Assembly (NCBI GenBank): GCA_023091735.1
Contig: JALKBU010000053.1
Span: forward strand, 1-64,000
DNA length: 64,000 nt
Direction of reading: 5' to 3'
Source: Trichomonas tenax
Taxonomy: Eukaryota > Parabasalia > Trichomonadida > Trichomonadidae
Shown: in pieces, positions 39,453 through 50,649 of the stretch
How positions within the stretch are numbered: position 1 is the first letter of the stretch
How the letters are laid out: each line of letters begins with the position of its first letter
Program-made: the position numbers and the translations under genes
Notes under the pieces: model-generated
Told to the model about the DNA's origin: nothing
Databases searched by the model: none
What the model saw: only the letters and a program-made list of their open reading frames with translations

Positions 39453-42323
39453 TCAGTTGAAGTCGATTGGAATCTCATCGGATTGCTCAGAGTCGCTCTC
39501 TCTTATTGCTGGTGTTGATGGCATGATTGGGATTCCAAATCCAACCTTGTGGCCGCTGCTGCCTGTGTTCCTGTTCTTGGAGAGGCTTCCGAACGCTCCC
39601 TTGACTGGGAATCTGCCACATGTTGCCATAACTTCACCCGGCTTCATCTGCGCTGTCTGGTGCCTCCTGAGAGAGCCACTGACTGATCCAACACCGAACG
39701 CTGGAATAGCAGCGATCTCTTCCGGTGTGACAACGATTGGAAGTTTGTGCTCCTTGATGTTCCAGACTTCGCTGGCGTATTCAGCGATTGTTCTGTCACT
39801 TGAGAACTTGGCCATGTTTGCTGTGGATGTGATGCACATTCTCGTCCATTCATCCTTGTTCCTGAATGCTTCGTCGCACCTGTCTTGTGCAGCCAAGTAG
39901 TCCTGGAAGTCCTTAGCAACAAGCCAGTGATCGCCGTTCTCGATTGGCCACATGAGGCACTCGTATTCGTTCCTGTCGCCGAAGATTCCAGTTCTAACGA
40001 GATCGAAGGCCTTCCTCAACTCTGGTGGAATAACTTTGTTTGGAGAGGCTCTGGACTTGTCAACGTTCTCGGCAACTTCACCGAAGAAGAAGATGTTCTC
40101 GTTACCGATTGCATCACCGATTTCGATGTTTGCGCCATCGTGTGTTCCGATGATTAAAGCACCGTTGAAGGCGAACTTCATGTTGGATGTGCCAGATGCT
40201 TCTGTACCTGCTGTTGAGATCTGCTCGCAGACATCAGTACCTGGAACGATGATTTCTGCTGCAGAAACGTTGTAGTTCGGGATAAAAACAACTTTGAGAA
40301 GATTTCCAATTCTCTGATCTCTGTTGATGACATTGGCAACATTGTTGATTAACTTGATGAGCTTCTTCGCTGCATAGTAACCTGGTGCTGCCTTGCCACC
40401 GAAGATCATAGCACGTGGAACCGCTCTTGCTTTGTCTTGTGGTGACATTTCCAACAACGAGATGTAGCGGTAGATGATGGAGAAAACATTCAACTGCTGA
40501 CGCTTGTACTCGTGAATTCTCTTGACTTGGATGTCGAAGAGCTGATTCTCAGCATCCAGCTGTATGCCTGTTGTCTTGAGAACCAAGTCAGCAAGCTTCT
40601 GCTTGTTGACGAGTTTGATGCTCTGCCACTCTCTGATGAAGTTGACATCATCAACTTTATATCTTAAAGCAGTGAGGCCTTCAGCATTGAGAGCCCAGCG
40701 CTCATCGCCGCAGACGCGTGTTATGATTCTTGAAAGAGCTGGATTGCAGTGGTGGAGCCAGCGTCTGACTGTGACACCGTTTGTCTTGTTGATGAACTTC
40801 TTTGGCTCGATGTTGACGAAGTCCTTGAAGACATGAAGTCTCATCAACTCTGAGTGAATTTCGGCAACCCCATTGACTATGTGAGAGCAGATGACAGCGA
40901 GGTTTGCCATTCTCACCTTCTTCGGGTTGAATTCTTCGATAATGCTGAGATTCCTGATAACTTCAACCGGCGGATTGAGCTTTGCACGAATATCGTCCAA
41001 ATAGTACTGGTTGAGGTCGTAGATGATCTCCATGTGGCGTGGAAGCATGCGCTCGAAGAGAGGAATGTCCCACTTCTCGAGGGCCTCGGGCATGAGTGTG
41101 TGGCATGTGTATGAGAAGACTTGACGTGTGATTTTGAGTGCTTCAACGAGAGACATCTTTTCTTCGTCAATTAAGATCCTGAGCAACTCAGCGACCATAA
41201 CTGTTGGATGTGTGTCGTTCAATTGGATCGCAGCGTACTTTGGCATGTCTGTGATTGGAACTTTGTAATTATTCTTAAAACGACGGATGATATCCTTCAA
41301 AGAAGCAGAGGACATGAAGTACTCCTGCATTAAACGCATCTCTTTGCCTTCATAAGTGTTGTCGTTTGGATATAAAACTGACGTAAGATTTTCGCAACGC
41401 TGCTTCATAGTGATAGCGTCGAAGTAGTCTCCACCACGGAATTTCTCTTCATCGAGTTCGATTGTTGGCTTTGAAGACCATAATCTCAATGCTAAAGTAT
41501 TATCAGTGCTAAAACCTGGGATTAAGAAGTCATTTGCAACAGCATTGATAGTGAGAGATGGTTTCCAAACTCCATTCTCAGTTTTGCCGTAGAAAGAAAC
41601 TTGATGTGTGATTGTTGGCTTCTGAATTCTCCATGGATCACCAAAGTTGAGCCAATAGTCAGGAATCTCCATCTGAGAACCATCAGGGCCCAATTTTTGC
41701 TTGAACATGCCGAACGAGTACATTAAGCCGTATCCCCATCCAGGAAGGTTCAAAGTCGCCAAAGAGTCCATAAAACATGCAGCAAGGCGTCCGAGACCAC
41801 CATTACCAAGTCCTGGGTCATATTCTTCGTTATAAATATCATCGAGAGAAACATCGAGTTCTGCAAGTGACTCTCTGTACAGATCCTCGAGCTCCAAGTT
41901 AAGGAGTGCGTTCCTCAAGAATCTTCCAACAAGGAATTCAGCGGAAACGTAATAAACTTGTTTTGCTTTAGAAGAAACAAAGAACTCCTGAGTATCGTTG
42001 AATAGCTCGATGAGGCGGTCCCTTATCGAGTAAGAGGTGGCCAAGTAAGCAGAAAACGTGTCATAGTTGAATCTCGATCTCGCGATTGTGTATTCGAGGT
42101 GATTGACGAAAGAAAGCTGGACAGAATTCTTCTCTGCGGGTATGTAGTTGCCCATCAACTTCCAAAGAAGGTCGTGGCGCGCTCCTTCGATATCTGTTCC
42201 TTCAGATTTTGAAATGTTCTCTTGTAATTTCGTAATTGTCGCGTTGTTGATGTCCTTCGGGACGAGCTTCGCGTCAGGATAGTACGGTCTTATCGTCGGG
42301 CGCTTGGAACGTTGGTTCTGCAT
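39453..42323 (-). CDS. Glycogen phosphorylase with an extra C-terminal tail
   Basis: 956 residues from ATG 42323. The frame extends 10 codons further only through a GTG, so the ATG is preferred. Hallmarks appear throughout: ARSRFNYDTFSAYLATSYSI, YYVSAEFLVGRFLRNAL, DPGLGNGGLGRLAACFMDSL, LNDTHPTVMVAELLRIL, TKIHEYKRQ-like VKRIHEYKRQQLNVF, and the PLP-lysine segment EASGTSNMKFAFNGALIIGT. It releases glucose-1-phosphate from glycogen, the main carbohydrate store of trichomonads. Typical members are 810-850 residues. Here there is about 50 residues of extra N-terminus and a Ser/Gly/Pro-rich tail of about 55 (GSLSKNRNTGSSGHK, EQSDEIPIDFN), possible phosphoregulatory additions. It is transcribed towards the kinase gene's 3' end, 147 bases away. 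Confidence 0.95.
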   Translation of the reverse strand: MQNQRSKRPTIRPYYPDAKLVPKDINNATITKLQENISKSEGTDIEGARHDLLWKLMGNYIPAEKNSVQLSFVNHLEYTIARSRFNYDTFSAYLATSYSIRDRLIELFNDTQEFFVSSKAKQVYYVSAEFLVGRFLRNALLNLELEDLYRESLAELDVSLDDIYNEEYDPGLGNGGLGRLAACFMDSLATLNLPGWGYGLMYSFGMFKQKLGPDGSQMEIPDYWLNFGDPWRIQKPTITHQVSFYGKTENGVWKPSLTINAVANDFLIPGFSTDNTLALRLWSSKPTIELDEEKFRGGDYFDAITMKQRCENLTSVLYPNDNTYEGKEMRLMQEYFMSSASLKDIIRRFKNNYKVPITDMPKYAAIQLNDTHPTVMVAELLRILIDEEKMSLVEALKITRQVFSYTCHTLMPEALEKWDIPLFERMLPRHMEIIYDLNQYYLDDIRAKLNPPVEVIRNLSIIEEFNPKKVRMANLAVICSHIVNGVAEIHSELMRLHVFKDFVNIEPKKFINKTNGVTVRRWLHHCNPALSRIITRVCGDERWALNAEGLTALRYKVDDVNFIREWQSIKLVNKQKLADLVLKTTGIQLDAENQLFDIQVKRIHEYKRQQLNVFSIIYRYISLLEMSPQDKARAVPRAMIFGGKAAPGYYAAKKLIKLINNVANVINRDQRIGNLLKVVFIPNYNVSAAEIIVPGTDVCEQISTAGTEASGTSNMKFAFNGALIIGTHDGANIEIGDAIGNENIFFFGEVAENVDKSRASPNKVIPPELRKAFDLVRTGIFGDRNEYECLMWPIENGDHWLVAKDFQDYLAAQDRCDEAFRNKDEWTRMCITSTANMAKFSSDRTIAEYASEVWNIKEHKLPIVVTPEEIAAIPAFGVGSVSGSLRRHQTAQMKPGEVMATCGRFPVKGAFGSLSKNRNTGSSGHKVGFGIPIMPSTPAIRESDSEQSDEIPIDFN

Positions 42324-42846
42324 CCGACCGATGTTCTGCTCAATTTTTTTCACATTTGACTTTTTGACGCTTTACAACACAAATTCTGACAAAACTTGAT
42401 TTGACAAAATTTTGTTGTAAAATATCAAAAATCTAGCATTTGATTTTTGACGCATTACAACGCAATTTTTTGACATGTTTAGATTTGTGTTTATCTATAT
42501 GATAGAAATCGGAATTATTTTCGTATTAAATTAGATGCCTTGGTGAGATTATAAATACAAACGTTTTAAAGTGATACGTCTAAACTTCAAGTTAATTGAT
42601 CATTTTTGATGCCTTTGTTTACTAGTAATTAAAGTACATATTGTATATGAGTCTAAATTGGTATATACTCATTCTTTTCATTCTCTAACTCATATATGTT
42701 AAAATCAAATCTTAATATCAAAATCAATTTTGAGAATGATTATTGAATTGAAGTTTTTGCACTACTAAAATGTATCAAGAAAAATATATTTAATAAAAAA
42801 TATAGTGTTGCAAAACGCAATAAACATAAATAAATAAATAAAAAGA
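42324..42846 (-). promoter_or_regulatory. 5' region of glycogen phosphorylase with TTTACAAC motifs
   Basis: Between the phosphorylase start and the HECT-ligase stop. Two near copies occur: TTTTTGACGCTTTACAAC (about 42360-42377) and TTTTTGACGCATTACAAC (about 42445-42462). ttgacaaaattttgttg lies between them and tttttgacatg follows. The same word recurs as TTTTGACCCTTTACAAC near 59440, upstream of the small GYF-like gene. The remaining sequence to 42846 is AT-rich. Confidence 0.5.
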
Positions 42847-45800
42847 TTATCTGAGTTCCATAGTCTGGCAGTATTGAACAGCGATGAGGAGTTTCTCGTA
42901 TGTGATCTGCTCTGATGAGTATTCTGGAAGGTGGAGAAGGTTGAAGCATGTTGATGCTGTAGGAAGAGATTCATCTGGATTTGTTCTAGAGAGTTTATCG
43001 ATCTTGAGCTTGAAGTTCGGGTTGATTGTGGAGTTAGGAAGCCTTGTGTGTGTGGAGACGAACTTGAGGAACAAACGGCGCTGCTCTGGGTTGAATCTAT
43101 CGATGGCGCTGAAGACCCATCTAACGTTCTTGTCTTCGATACCCTTGTAGTCCTTGACTTCGCAGATGGAACGGAGCTGCTGTGTCGTGATAACACTTGA
43201 GCCTTGGGCCATGTGAGAGAGTCTGGCAGATGTAAGCAATGGGTGATGATCTACAACAATGTTCTCGATGAAGCCATCTCTGATAGCAATGAGTGTTGGC
43301 TTGATGGAGTTGATTCTGAACTGAATAGCTTCACTGCAGAAGTTTTCGACTTCTCCAGGACCGACTGTTGCATCCGCAGAGTGACCTGGAATCATAGCTT
43401 GTGTGCCATCCCACTGCTCTATCTTCCATGGGACAGCAACACGCTGGAAGTCGCCTTCTGCCTCTGCCTTCCTGAGCTGCGTGAACTGGTCAACGAGAGC
43501 TTTGTCGCACTGAAGGATATCGTTGGAGTTAAGCTCACCACCAGCGAGGAACTTGAAGACGAACGGAACGAATGGAAGATCCTGAGCGTAACCTGTTCTG
43601 ACAACCATACCAAGATAGATGCCGATGCCCTTAAAGACATACATGTAGCTGCCACCGGTGTTCTCGTACGGGACGTAGACATCCTTCAAGTCGCCTGCGT
43701 TGTGTCTGCCGTTCGGTGTCTGGAATGTGAGCTCTGACGTCTTCTCGAAGATTGATTCAGCGAATTCACTGAAGAGTTCACGCATTGGACCGGATGCATC
43801 GATAGCAGCTTCTCCAGCAAAGTGAACTTTCCATGGTGTGCAAACACGTGGAACGTGGACACAGCGGAATTTCGCTGGTTGGTTCGCTCTGTAGATTTCC
43901 GAGAGCTGGTGAACAATGGAGAACTTTCTGTCGCCCTTTCCATCCATAACGATTCTGTGAGCGGAGTGTCTGTCGATTGTGAACTCAAGGAATTCGCGTG
44001 TTGTGGCGATTGATTTGACGAATTCTTCAGATGCATCTTCACAAGAAACGAACTTGTTGAGTGACTCCCAGATTGGCTCTGGAACATTGTGCCTGAAGTT
44101 GAACTTCAAGTAGTTGAAGTGGTGGATCAAAAGAGCTCTGAGATAGACAACAGACGGTGAGAATCTCGACATCAATGATGACTGTTCGCAGATGGATTTG
44201 ACTGTTGCGAATGTTGGCATCATCAGTGAGTTTCTTGGCAAGATGTTGAGTAATGCATCTGTATCATCATCGTCCCATCTGATGGCGAAGTCCTTCATAT
44301 CTTCGATGAACTTTGCGTGGATGTCTTCAACGTTGACTGCCTGCTTCAAGACTTTGCCCTGATTCGGGTCTTCGTTCCTGTATGTGATGAGTGGTCTGAA
44401 TTCGTTCCATCCGTTCGGAATTGAAATGATGGAGAAGAATTGCATCTCATCGGACAAGACAATATCATCTCTGAAGTTCGATGCTGGAATGTAATCGATT
44501 TCTTCGAAGCTATCTGTCTTTGATCTCAAAACAGCGGCTTCTGGTGGAAGTGGACGCTGTGGATTGAGTTTGATTGTAACTCTGACATGCGATGGGTTGG
44601 CGAGTCGCAACAAGATCGGCGAGAGCTGAATGAGGCTTGGCTTGATATAGTCTGGCTGTCCTTTGTAGTATCCGGAGGCTCTGTACCAGATCGGCAAGAT
44701 TTCCCAGAACGGGAAACCCATGAGAGAGTTGAACTTCCTCGCGAAGAGTCTGATTGTCATGATGTGCTGAAGGATGTCCTTCGTGATGGCACCAGGATCG
44801 AGTGGCACCTGCGGGATCATCAGAGTTGTCTCCAGGCTGCTTGGAATGTCCGTGTTGAAGAACTCTGGGAAGTTGGATGCGAAGTCCTTCGCGACATCTG
44901 ATGACATAACTCTCTGCTCCTGCTGGTAGACGATTAAGTATCTGTCTTTGAACTCGATCGGCATCTTCTGGATCTGGCTGCCCAAAAGGAGCATCTTGTT
45001 GATAAACTCGATGTCGTTTGTGATTGGTGTGGATGGAATTGTGACTTGGAGCAACTCCAAGAACTGAGGAAGATAAGAGCTGATGAATGGTGATTGAGCA
45101 ACAATTGAATCGATGACTGTATTCTTTGCAATCATTTGAGTCTCGTGCGTGTTCGCCATGTAGATGAGTGACTTAAGGAGAATGAGCATCTCGAACGGCG
45201 TCTCGAAGACCCAAGAGTTATCCATCTGAAGGACTTCGAGCGTTGAGAGCGCATAAGATTTCTGGTGGACATTAAGCTTGATCTCGATTGGAGCTGTGAT
45301 AATTGCAGGAGAACCAACCGCGTGACCATTGATGTTGAAGAATCCCGGAATTGCACCAGTGAATGAGTTGATTGTGACAATAGAGCTTCCGCGAGTCTTG
45401 ACAGCAACAATATTTGAGCCTGGTGGGTAGTAAGAGTGCCATCTGTTCGGATATGCGACCAAGTGAAGAAGTGGGTCATTACACATTGCGCAGATGCACT
45501 TAGCGACGGCGTTAGGAACATCCGCACGCTTTGAAAGAGCAAGCATTGCTGCCTTGGCTTCGACATCGAGACTCAAATAGAGAAGGTTTGTTGTAGCCTT
45601 TTCGTTCCAGATTGGCTCAGAGAGTGAGAACATGAACTTGCCGACTCTGTATTCGTTCGGGAAGAACTGCTCAAGGAGAACTGAGAGGATGGAGAAGAGC
45701 TTAACGATAACTTCTTCGTTAGTGATGAGCTGTGGGCATGCAGCACCGATTCTGACCAAACCAATTGTCATCCACTGACATGTGAGAGCGTAAATCAAAC

Positions 45801-48800
45801 CTCTGAAGGCATCAATGCAGATTGGTTTGGATGCAGCAGTGGCGAACTGTGGATGGATCAAAATTGTATTCGTTGGGGTGACGAAGTTCCTTCTTAGGCG
45901 CTCCTTGTATGAGACTGGATTGACATCGATATTGCCTTTAGGAATTGTCTCCGGATCAGAAGGCAAAACAGGAGTAACGCTTGTCAGGAATGCTGGCGGC
46001 TTGAAAACAGAACCGGTGTGGTTGAATGAAAGAGCAGCGTGCTCAGCAAGTGGTGGGAATGCATGCTTATCGAATGGGTCTTCTGTGTATGAGATCTGGT
46101 GATCCATCTGCTTGTTGCAAGCAAAGATGACTCTGAATTTCTTACCGTATGGGAATGGATATGAATTCGGTCCGATTGTGAACTTATGCTCTCTCATATC
46201 GACGTACATTGTGTAAGACTGCGCTGGCTTCAGTTTCTCGAGATCATCGAGAGATGGATAAATCTTTCCACTTGGAAGCTCAGCAAATGAATATCTTGTC
46301 ATGTAACCCTCGACAGAGTCGCTAACGATGCCCAAGAAACCTCTAAGTCTGTCTGCCTTTGTTGAAACCGTGACTGAGAAGATGACATCCGAGCGAATCT
46401 GCGGTGAAAGATATGAAACGGTTGGTGATTCCTTGAACAACATTGTGCTGAATCCATTGTTCTCTGGAAGCGGTGGCTTGTTAAGGAATGTGTAAGCTGT
46501 CTCAATTGTGTGGATAATGTTACCGAATGGAACAGGCGAAACACTGAATCTGTCAACAATTCCCTGATCGACGAGCTTAAGGAACTCTGGCTCCTTGAGG
46601 AAGTGAACGAATGCCTGAACATACAAGCACTGGACTGTGATATCGAATCTATTGTTGATCATCATTTCTGTCCAGAACGACATGATGTATTGATAGTTTG
46701 TGAACAGCTTTGGATTAACTTGGATCAGTGGCACAGCGTATATGAAGGCCGGCTTTTGAACTTGGACTGTCTTTGGAGCAGTTGAAAGGTTGAATGGCTT
46801 CTGATAGATCAAGTAAGTATCGGCTTGCTCCTGCGCAACAGCGATAACTTCTGTTGATGTTGTAAGATCAGCGTGATATCTGACGTTACCAAATGGTCTG
46901 ATTGGCTCCAAGAAGTTGGAGAGCATTGCAAAGACACCAGCAACACTGAATAAATCACTGGATGGTGTAATATTTGAGATAACCTTGTTTAATGAATCAT
47001 TGGAATAAAGCTTTTTGTTGATGACATCTCTGCAGATTTGAATCATTTCACTTGCAATATCGAGGTTGCTGAATGTTGCAAATGCGTTACCAATGATTTG
47101 AATAATACGTGCAAAGAATGGTTCATATCTTGTGCTGACAACGTTATTCAAGAGTTGGCTGATAACTCTACCGACAGCACGAACTTCGAGTGGATGTTTT
47201 GAGTTGAAGAGACGTTCAGCAAAGAAGTCGAAAATCTGATCTGAATACTCGAGCTTCTTGAATGCTTCAGCAGCAAGCACGAGCATTGTTGGGTGTGAAC
47301 GTGGATTCATCAGGCAAGGCTCGAGTTTGATGATCTTGGAAATCAAAGAGATTGCGAGCGCGAATAATCTTTCGTTACTTGGATCTCTATCTAACAAACC
47401 GAGAACGCTTGAAAGGAAGTTCTGATGGATTTCCTGGACGCTCTCGATATCTCTGAAGAACCTGAAAGAGAGGAGAAGGAATCTGTTGTTTTGCGTCTGC
47501 TGAATCATAACAAGCACACGCTGGAAGAACTTGCCTATTTGTTCATTCTGTTGTTGTGTCATCTTAGTGATCTTCATGATGACAGAAAGACCTTCGAATG
47601 ACTCGATGCAGCTGAGTGTGTATGCGATGATGTCGTTGAGAAGTGGGTGAAGCTGCATTTGATATGTGTTATCAATGAGTGAGAAACCGACGAGTGTTGT
47701 CTGGATTCTTGTACGCTGCTGTCTGATAATATTTTTGATCAAGATCGGAGCGAAGTCGGTGTTCAAGTATTCCGTGATGAGAGCTTCCTTGGCATCTCCT
47801 TCTAAGAATTCACTCTCCAATCTCAAGAGCATCAAAGCTCTAACTTTGAGGTTATTTGCAAGCTCTGGCTTTTCATTCTGAATGTGTTGTCTGTATGTGC
47901 TTCTGATCTTCATCATAACATCAGCTGCTTTCTTTAATTCTGGAGATAAAGTACCCTTGAATCCAAGAAGTTCATCAAGGAGTCTCATATGCTTGCAAAC
48001 ACCGAGCATAACGATCTTGTCGAGTTCCTTATATTGTGGCGCAAGTTTCTTGTTCTGGATTGCCTTGTGCTTGAGATAGATCTTCTCGAGTTGCTCACAT
48101 GGATCGGCTCTAACGAACTCTCTCAGCTTCTCGTTGCTGATGATGTTAATGTCTGGCAAGTCGAGATTGTTGAATTCTGCTTCGTTATCGATGATATCCA
48201 TATTCGCACGCATGATCCACATGCACTTTGTTTCGAATTCGGACTGACCACCACCCTTGAAGAGAGTAGCTGAGAATTTGCCGAATGTGAACAAGAGTGT
48301 GAGTACGAAGTTACCAATCTTTGGATAAAGATCCAAGTTCATGACTTTAACTTTGATGAATTCAGAAAGCTTTGCCAGAAGTGCGGAAAGAAGAGCTGTC
48401 ATGATTCTAGCAATAGAGTGATATTCAACTAATGGTGAAATCAAACGAATCAAATTATCGAAGAGCATAAATATGATTGATTCTTGGAACTCTGTGGCAT
48501 TGTTTGCCATAGAAATTGCAGTATCGAACTTTGAAGCGAGAATTTGGAAGTAGTCGCCAAAGTTGTCCAATTCACTCGGCTGTGATGCCTTGGATTTTGT
48601 GATATAAGAAACTTCAGCAAATGGATCCTCTTTCAGGCGCTTTGTGGCATAAGAAAGAAGAACACGCTGATGAATGATCAAAAGCCTCAAAATAGCTTCG
48701 GATGTTGAGCTAAGTCCTGCAAGATTTTGTGGAATAAGCTCTGTGAATGAGTTCGAAGCGTTGAATGGAATTGAAGCTAAGACTGGTGAGTTCTCGAGCT

Positions 48801-50577
48801 TGTGTAATGCAAAGCTGAAAAGACCTTTTGATACAATGCGCTCTTTGATTAACTTGACGAGTAAAACAACTGAATACTGATGGTTGTATTGGAAGAAGAA
48901 CTCCGTGTTAGAGAAGAATAATGAAACAGCGAGATTTGTTGGCAATGATGTTAACAAATCGAATAACTTCTGAATCAAAACTGGAATCTTAGCGTTGCTT
49001 TGCTGAATTAAAATAAGGTTTGCTTGCAAAATCGAAATCAAAGATTGCACAATAGAAGTAATTAAGTCTTTCGATGACGACATAACGTTAGATGGAAGAG
49101 TGAGATATTGTGTGATGAGGTCAACAAGTTGTTCGAACATTGCGCTCTGTCTTGGAATGAAGAGTCTTGGGATGATATGCGAACCAATGAATGAAGACAT
49201 CATTGGTGTGATATTCTTGACGAACTTCTTCAAACGCTTCTGGAAGAACATACTCTGATCATAGTGAGAAAGGTCCAAAATCGATGGATCATCAGAGCCA
49301 AGGAATAAGATCCTCTTGATGACAAGTCTGTTGTTGTTGAATGGAACGACGACATAATAACATTTGTTGATCACATCGATTGTTGCACAGAGAATTGGAG
49401 CATCATACTGGAATCCAACATCTACAAGGAACATACCTGATTCGAGAGAGAAGATTCTCATGATGGAGCTGTTCGGCCTTTGATACAAAAACGCCAAATA
49501 ATGACCATTTGTAACAATTGGAACGCTTTTGTGAGAATTGTCTTCTGGGAAGAGATATGGCATAGATGGATCCAAACGAGCCTTAGATCTCTGAAGTTCT
49601 GATGTAATTTTAGAATCTCCATAATTGAATGTTGCTTTCCATTGTGCATCAACAGTAACTTTAGTAATGCCATTGGAAATAACAAAACCTCCAACAGAAT
49701 GTGATTTAGGTTCGAATCTGAGTTTTTCATCATTTTCCATTTTAATTAAATAGCGAATTTCCCAAGTGTACTTAACGCTGATATCGAGAATGTAAAATTT
49801 ACCCTTATCCGTATGAATATTGGCTGATTCTGTAAGATTTACGTTATCAGCTAATCTTCTTCTCATTGGAATTGTTACGAGAGCTCCATTTTCAGATAGC
49901 GGATAAATGTAAAGTACGAATTTCGTCAAAACGAATAAGAAATTGCCGTCAGAACAAATACCATGATGATAAAAACCTCCAGAATCGATAATATCGAACC
50001 ACGAGCCGCGGAAAGTGAATTCAGTCATTGGCGGCGGAAATGCCGATGGAGGGATCGAATCTTGGAAAAATTCAGTAACTTCATCAATTACCTTTGATTT
50101 TACATCTTTCTTTAATATCAATTGATAAGCATCTTTAAATGATTCGAAAAGTTTGTCGAAAGTAATTTCATGTTTTAAAGCAAATGAAAATGACGGAATA
50201 TTTGTAAATCTGTGGTGATTTGAATAGCCAATGCTTAATTCTCTTGCATTAAAAAGCCTTATGTACTCATCAAAAAATGCTTTGAGGAGTTCAATGTATG
50301 ATTCATCTTTGTTATCGGGATATCCGATAATCGCTTCGCAAACTTGCCTGTAATTCATGATTTGGTCCGAGCAGTTGACCATCATATCGACTATAGCCTT
50401 AGGATCGTGCACGGTCGAGATGGAAGGAACAAATTTCCTCGCTGGTGGTAGATTACATGAAAGAGTGACTAATTCGCGTGTGTAAAAGTGCCCAAATGTA
50501 GGGTATTCCCTTAAGTTCTGGAATACCGGTGAACGGGCAAGTGGTGCAGTTGATGTTTGCGATGATTCTGCACCCAT
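42847..50577 (-). CDS. Giant HECT-type E3 ubiquitin ligase
   Basis: 2,576 residues from ATG 50577 (MGAESSQTS). Another in-frame ATG lies at 50646. The C-terminal 350 or so residues are a HECT domain: FAGEAAIDASGPMRELFSEF, GSYMYVFKGIGIYLGM, LNSNDILQCDKAL, and the catalytic loop LPTASTCFNLLHLPEY with Cys at 2544, followed by LLIAVQYCQTMEL. The N-terminal 2,000 residues are mainly helical repeats with beta-rich patches. A SPRY-like stretch lies in the middle (FSVTVSTKADRLRGFLGIV, then YTMYVDMREHKFTIG). Large HECT ligases such as HERC1, HECTD1 or UBR-linked types scaffold substrates this way, but no RCC1, ankyrin or UBA domain is visible, so no orthologue is assigned. MGAESS fits an N-myristoylation site (G2, S6). 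The 5' leader is Inr-poor. Confidence 0.9.
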   Translation of the reverse strand: MGAESSQTSTAPLARSPVFQNLREYPTFGHFYTRELVTLSCNLPPARKFVPSISTVHDPKAIVDMMVNCSDQIMNYRQVCEAIIGYPDNKDESYIELLKAFFDEYIRLFNARELSIGYSNHHRFTNIPSFSFALKHEITFDKLFESFKDAYQLILKKDVKSKVIDEVTEFFQDSIPPSAFPPPMTEFTFRGSWFDIIDSGGFYHHGICSDGNFLFVLTKFVLYIYPLSENGALVTIPMRRRLADNVNLTESANIHTDKGKFYILDISVKYTWEIRYLIKMENDEKLRFEPKSHSVGGFVISNGITKVTVDAQWKATFNYGDSKITSELQRSKARLDPSMPYLFPEDNSHKSVPIVTNGHYLAFLYQRPNSSIMRIFSLESGMFLVDVGFQYDAPILCATIDVINKCYYVVVPFNNNRLVIKRILFLGSDDPSILDLSHYDQSMFFQKRLKKFVKNITPMMSSFIGSHIIPRLFIPRQSAMFEQLVDLITQYLTLPSNVMSSSKDLITSIVQSLISILQANLILIQQSNAKIPVLIQKLFDLLTSLPTNLAVSLFFSNTEFFFQYNHQYSVVLLVKLIKERIVSKGLFSFALHKLENSPVLASIPFNASNSFTELIPQNLAGLSSTSEAILRLLIIHQRVLLSYATKRLKEDPFAEVSYITKSKASQPSELDNFGDYFQILASKFDTAISMANNATEFQESIIFMLFDNLIRLISPLVEYHSIARIMTALLSALLAKLSEFIKVKVMNLDLYPKIGNFVLTLLFTFGKFSATLFKGGGQSEFETKCMWIMRANMDIIDNEAEFNNLDLPDINIISNEKLREFVRADPCEQLEKIYLKHKAIQNKKLAPQYKELDKIVMLGVCKHMRLLDELLGFKGTLSPELKKAADVMMKIRSTYRQHIQNEKPELANNLKVRALMLLRLESEFLEGDAKEALITEYLNTDFAPILIKNIIRQQRTRIQTTLVGFSLIDNTYQMQLHPLLNDIIAYTLSCIESFEGLSVIMKITKMTQQQNEQIGKFFQRVLVMIQQTQNNRFLLLSFRFFRDIESVQEIHQNFLSSVLGLLDRDPSNERLFALAISLISKIIKLEPCLMNPRSHPTMLVLAAEAFKKLEYSDQIFDFFAERLFNSKHPLEVRAVGRVISQLLNNVVSTRYEPFFARIIQIIGNAFATFSNLDIASEMIQICRDVINKKLYSNDSLNKVISNITPSSDLFSVAGVFAMLSNFLEPIRPFGNVRYHADLTTSTEVIAVAQEQADTYLIYQKPFNLSTAPKTVQVQKPAFIYAVPLIQVNPKLFTNYQYIMSFWTEMMINNRFDITVQCLYVQAFVHFLKEPEFLKLVDQGIVDRFSVSPVPFGNIIHTIETAYTFLNKPPLPENNGFSTMLFKESPTVSYLSPQIRSDVIFSVTVSTKADRLRGFLGIVSDSVEGYMTRYSFAELPSGKIYPSLDDLEKLKPAQSYTMYVDMREHKFTIGPNSYPFPYGKKFRVIFACNKQMDHQISYTEDPFDKHAFPPLAEHAALSFNHTGSVFKPPAFLTSVTPVLPSDPETIPKGNIDVNPVSYKERLRRNFVTPTNTILIHPQFATAASKPICIDAFRGLIYALTCQWMTIGLVRIGAACPQLITNEEVIVKLFSILSVLLEQFFPNEYRVGKFMFSLSEPIWNEKATTNLLYLSLDVEAKAAMLALSKRADVPNAVAKCICAMCNDPLLHLVAYPNRWHSYYPPGSNIVAVKTRGSSIVTINSFTGAIPGFFNINGHAVGSPAIITAPIEIKLNVHQKSYALSTLEVLQMDNSWVFETPFEMLILLKSLIYMANTHETQMIAKNTVIDSIVAQSPFISSYLPQFLELLQVTIPSTPITNDIEFINKMLLLGSQIQKMPIEFKDRYLIVYQQEQRVMSSDVAKDFASNFPEFFNTDIPSSLETTLMIPQVPLDPGAITKDILQHIMTIRLFARKFNSLMGFPFWEILPIWYRASGYYKGQPDYIKPSLIQLSPILLRLANPSHVRVTIKLNPQRPLPPEAAVLRSKTDSFEEIDYIPASNFRDDIVLSDEMQFFSIISIPNGWNEFRPLITYRNEDPNQGKVLKQAVNVEDIHAKFIEDMKDFAIRWDDDDTDALLNILPRNSLMMPTFATVKSICEQSSLMSRFSPSVVYLRALLIHHFNYLKFNFRHNVPEPIWESLNKFVSCEDASEEFVKSIATTREFLEFTIDRHSAHRIVMDGKGDRKFSIVHQLSEIYRANQPAKFRCVHVPRVCTPWKVHFAGEAAIDASGPMRELFSEFAESIFEKTSELTFQTPNGRHNAGDLKDVYVPYENTGGSYMYVFKGIGIYLGMVVRTGYAQDLPFVPFVFKFLAGGELNSNDILQCDKALVDQFTQLRKAEAEGDFQRVAVPWKIEQWDGTQAMIPGHSADATVGPGEVENFCSEAIQFRINSIKPTLIAIRDGFIENIVVDHHPLLTSARLSHMAQGSSVITTQQLRSICEVKDYKGIEDKNVRWVFSAIDRFNPEQRRLFLKFVSTHTRLPNSTINPNFKLKIDKLSRTNPDESLPTASTCFNLLHLPEYSSEQITYEKLLIAVQYCQTMELR

Positions 50578-50649
50578 TTTATTTTTTTGGATCCGGAATT
50601 TTTTTCTCTCTCCGTCAGGTTTTTGATATTTAAAAAAGTCACACATCAC

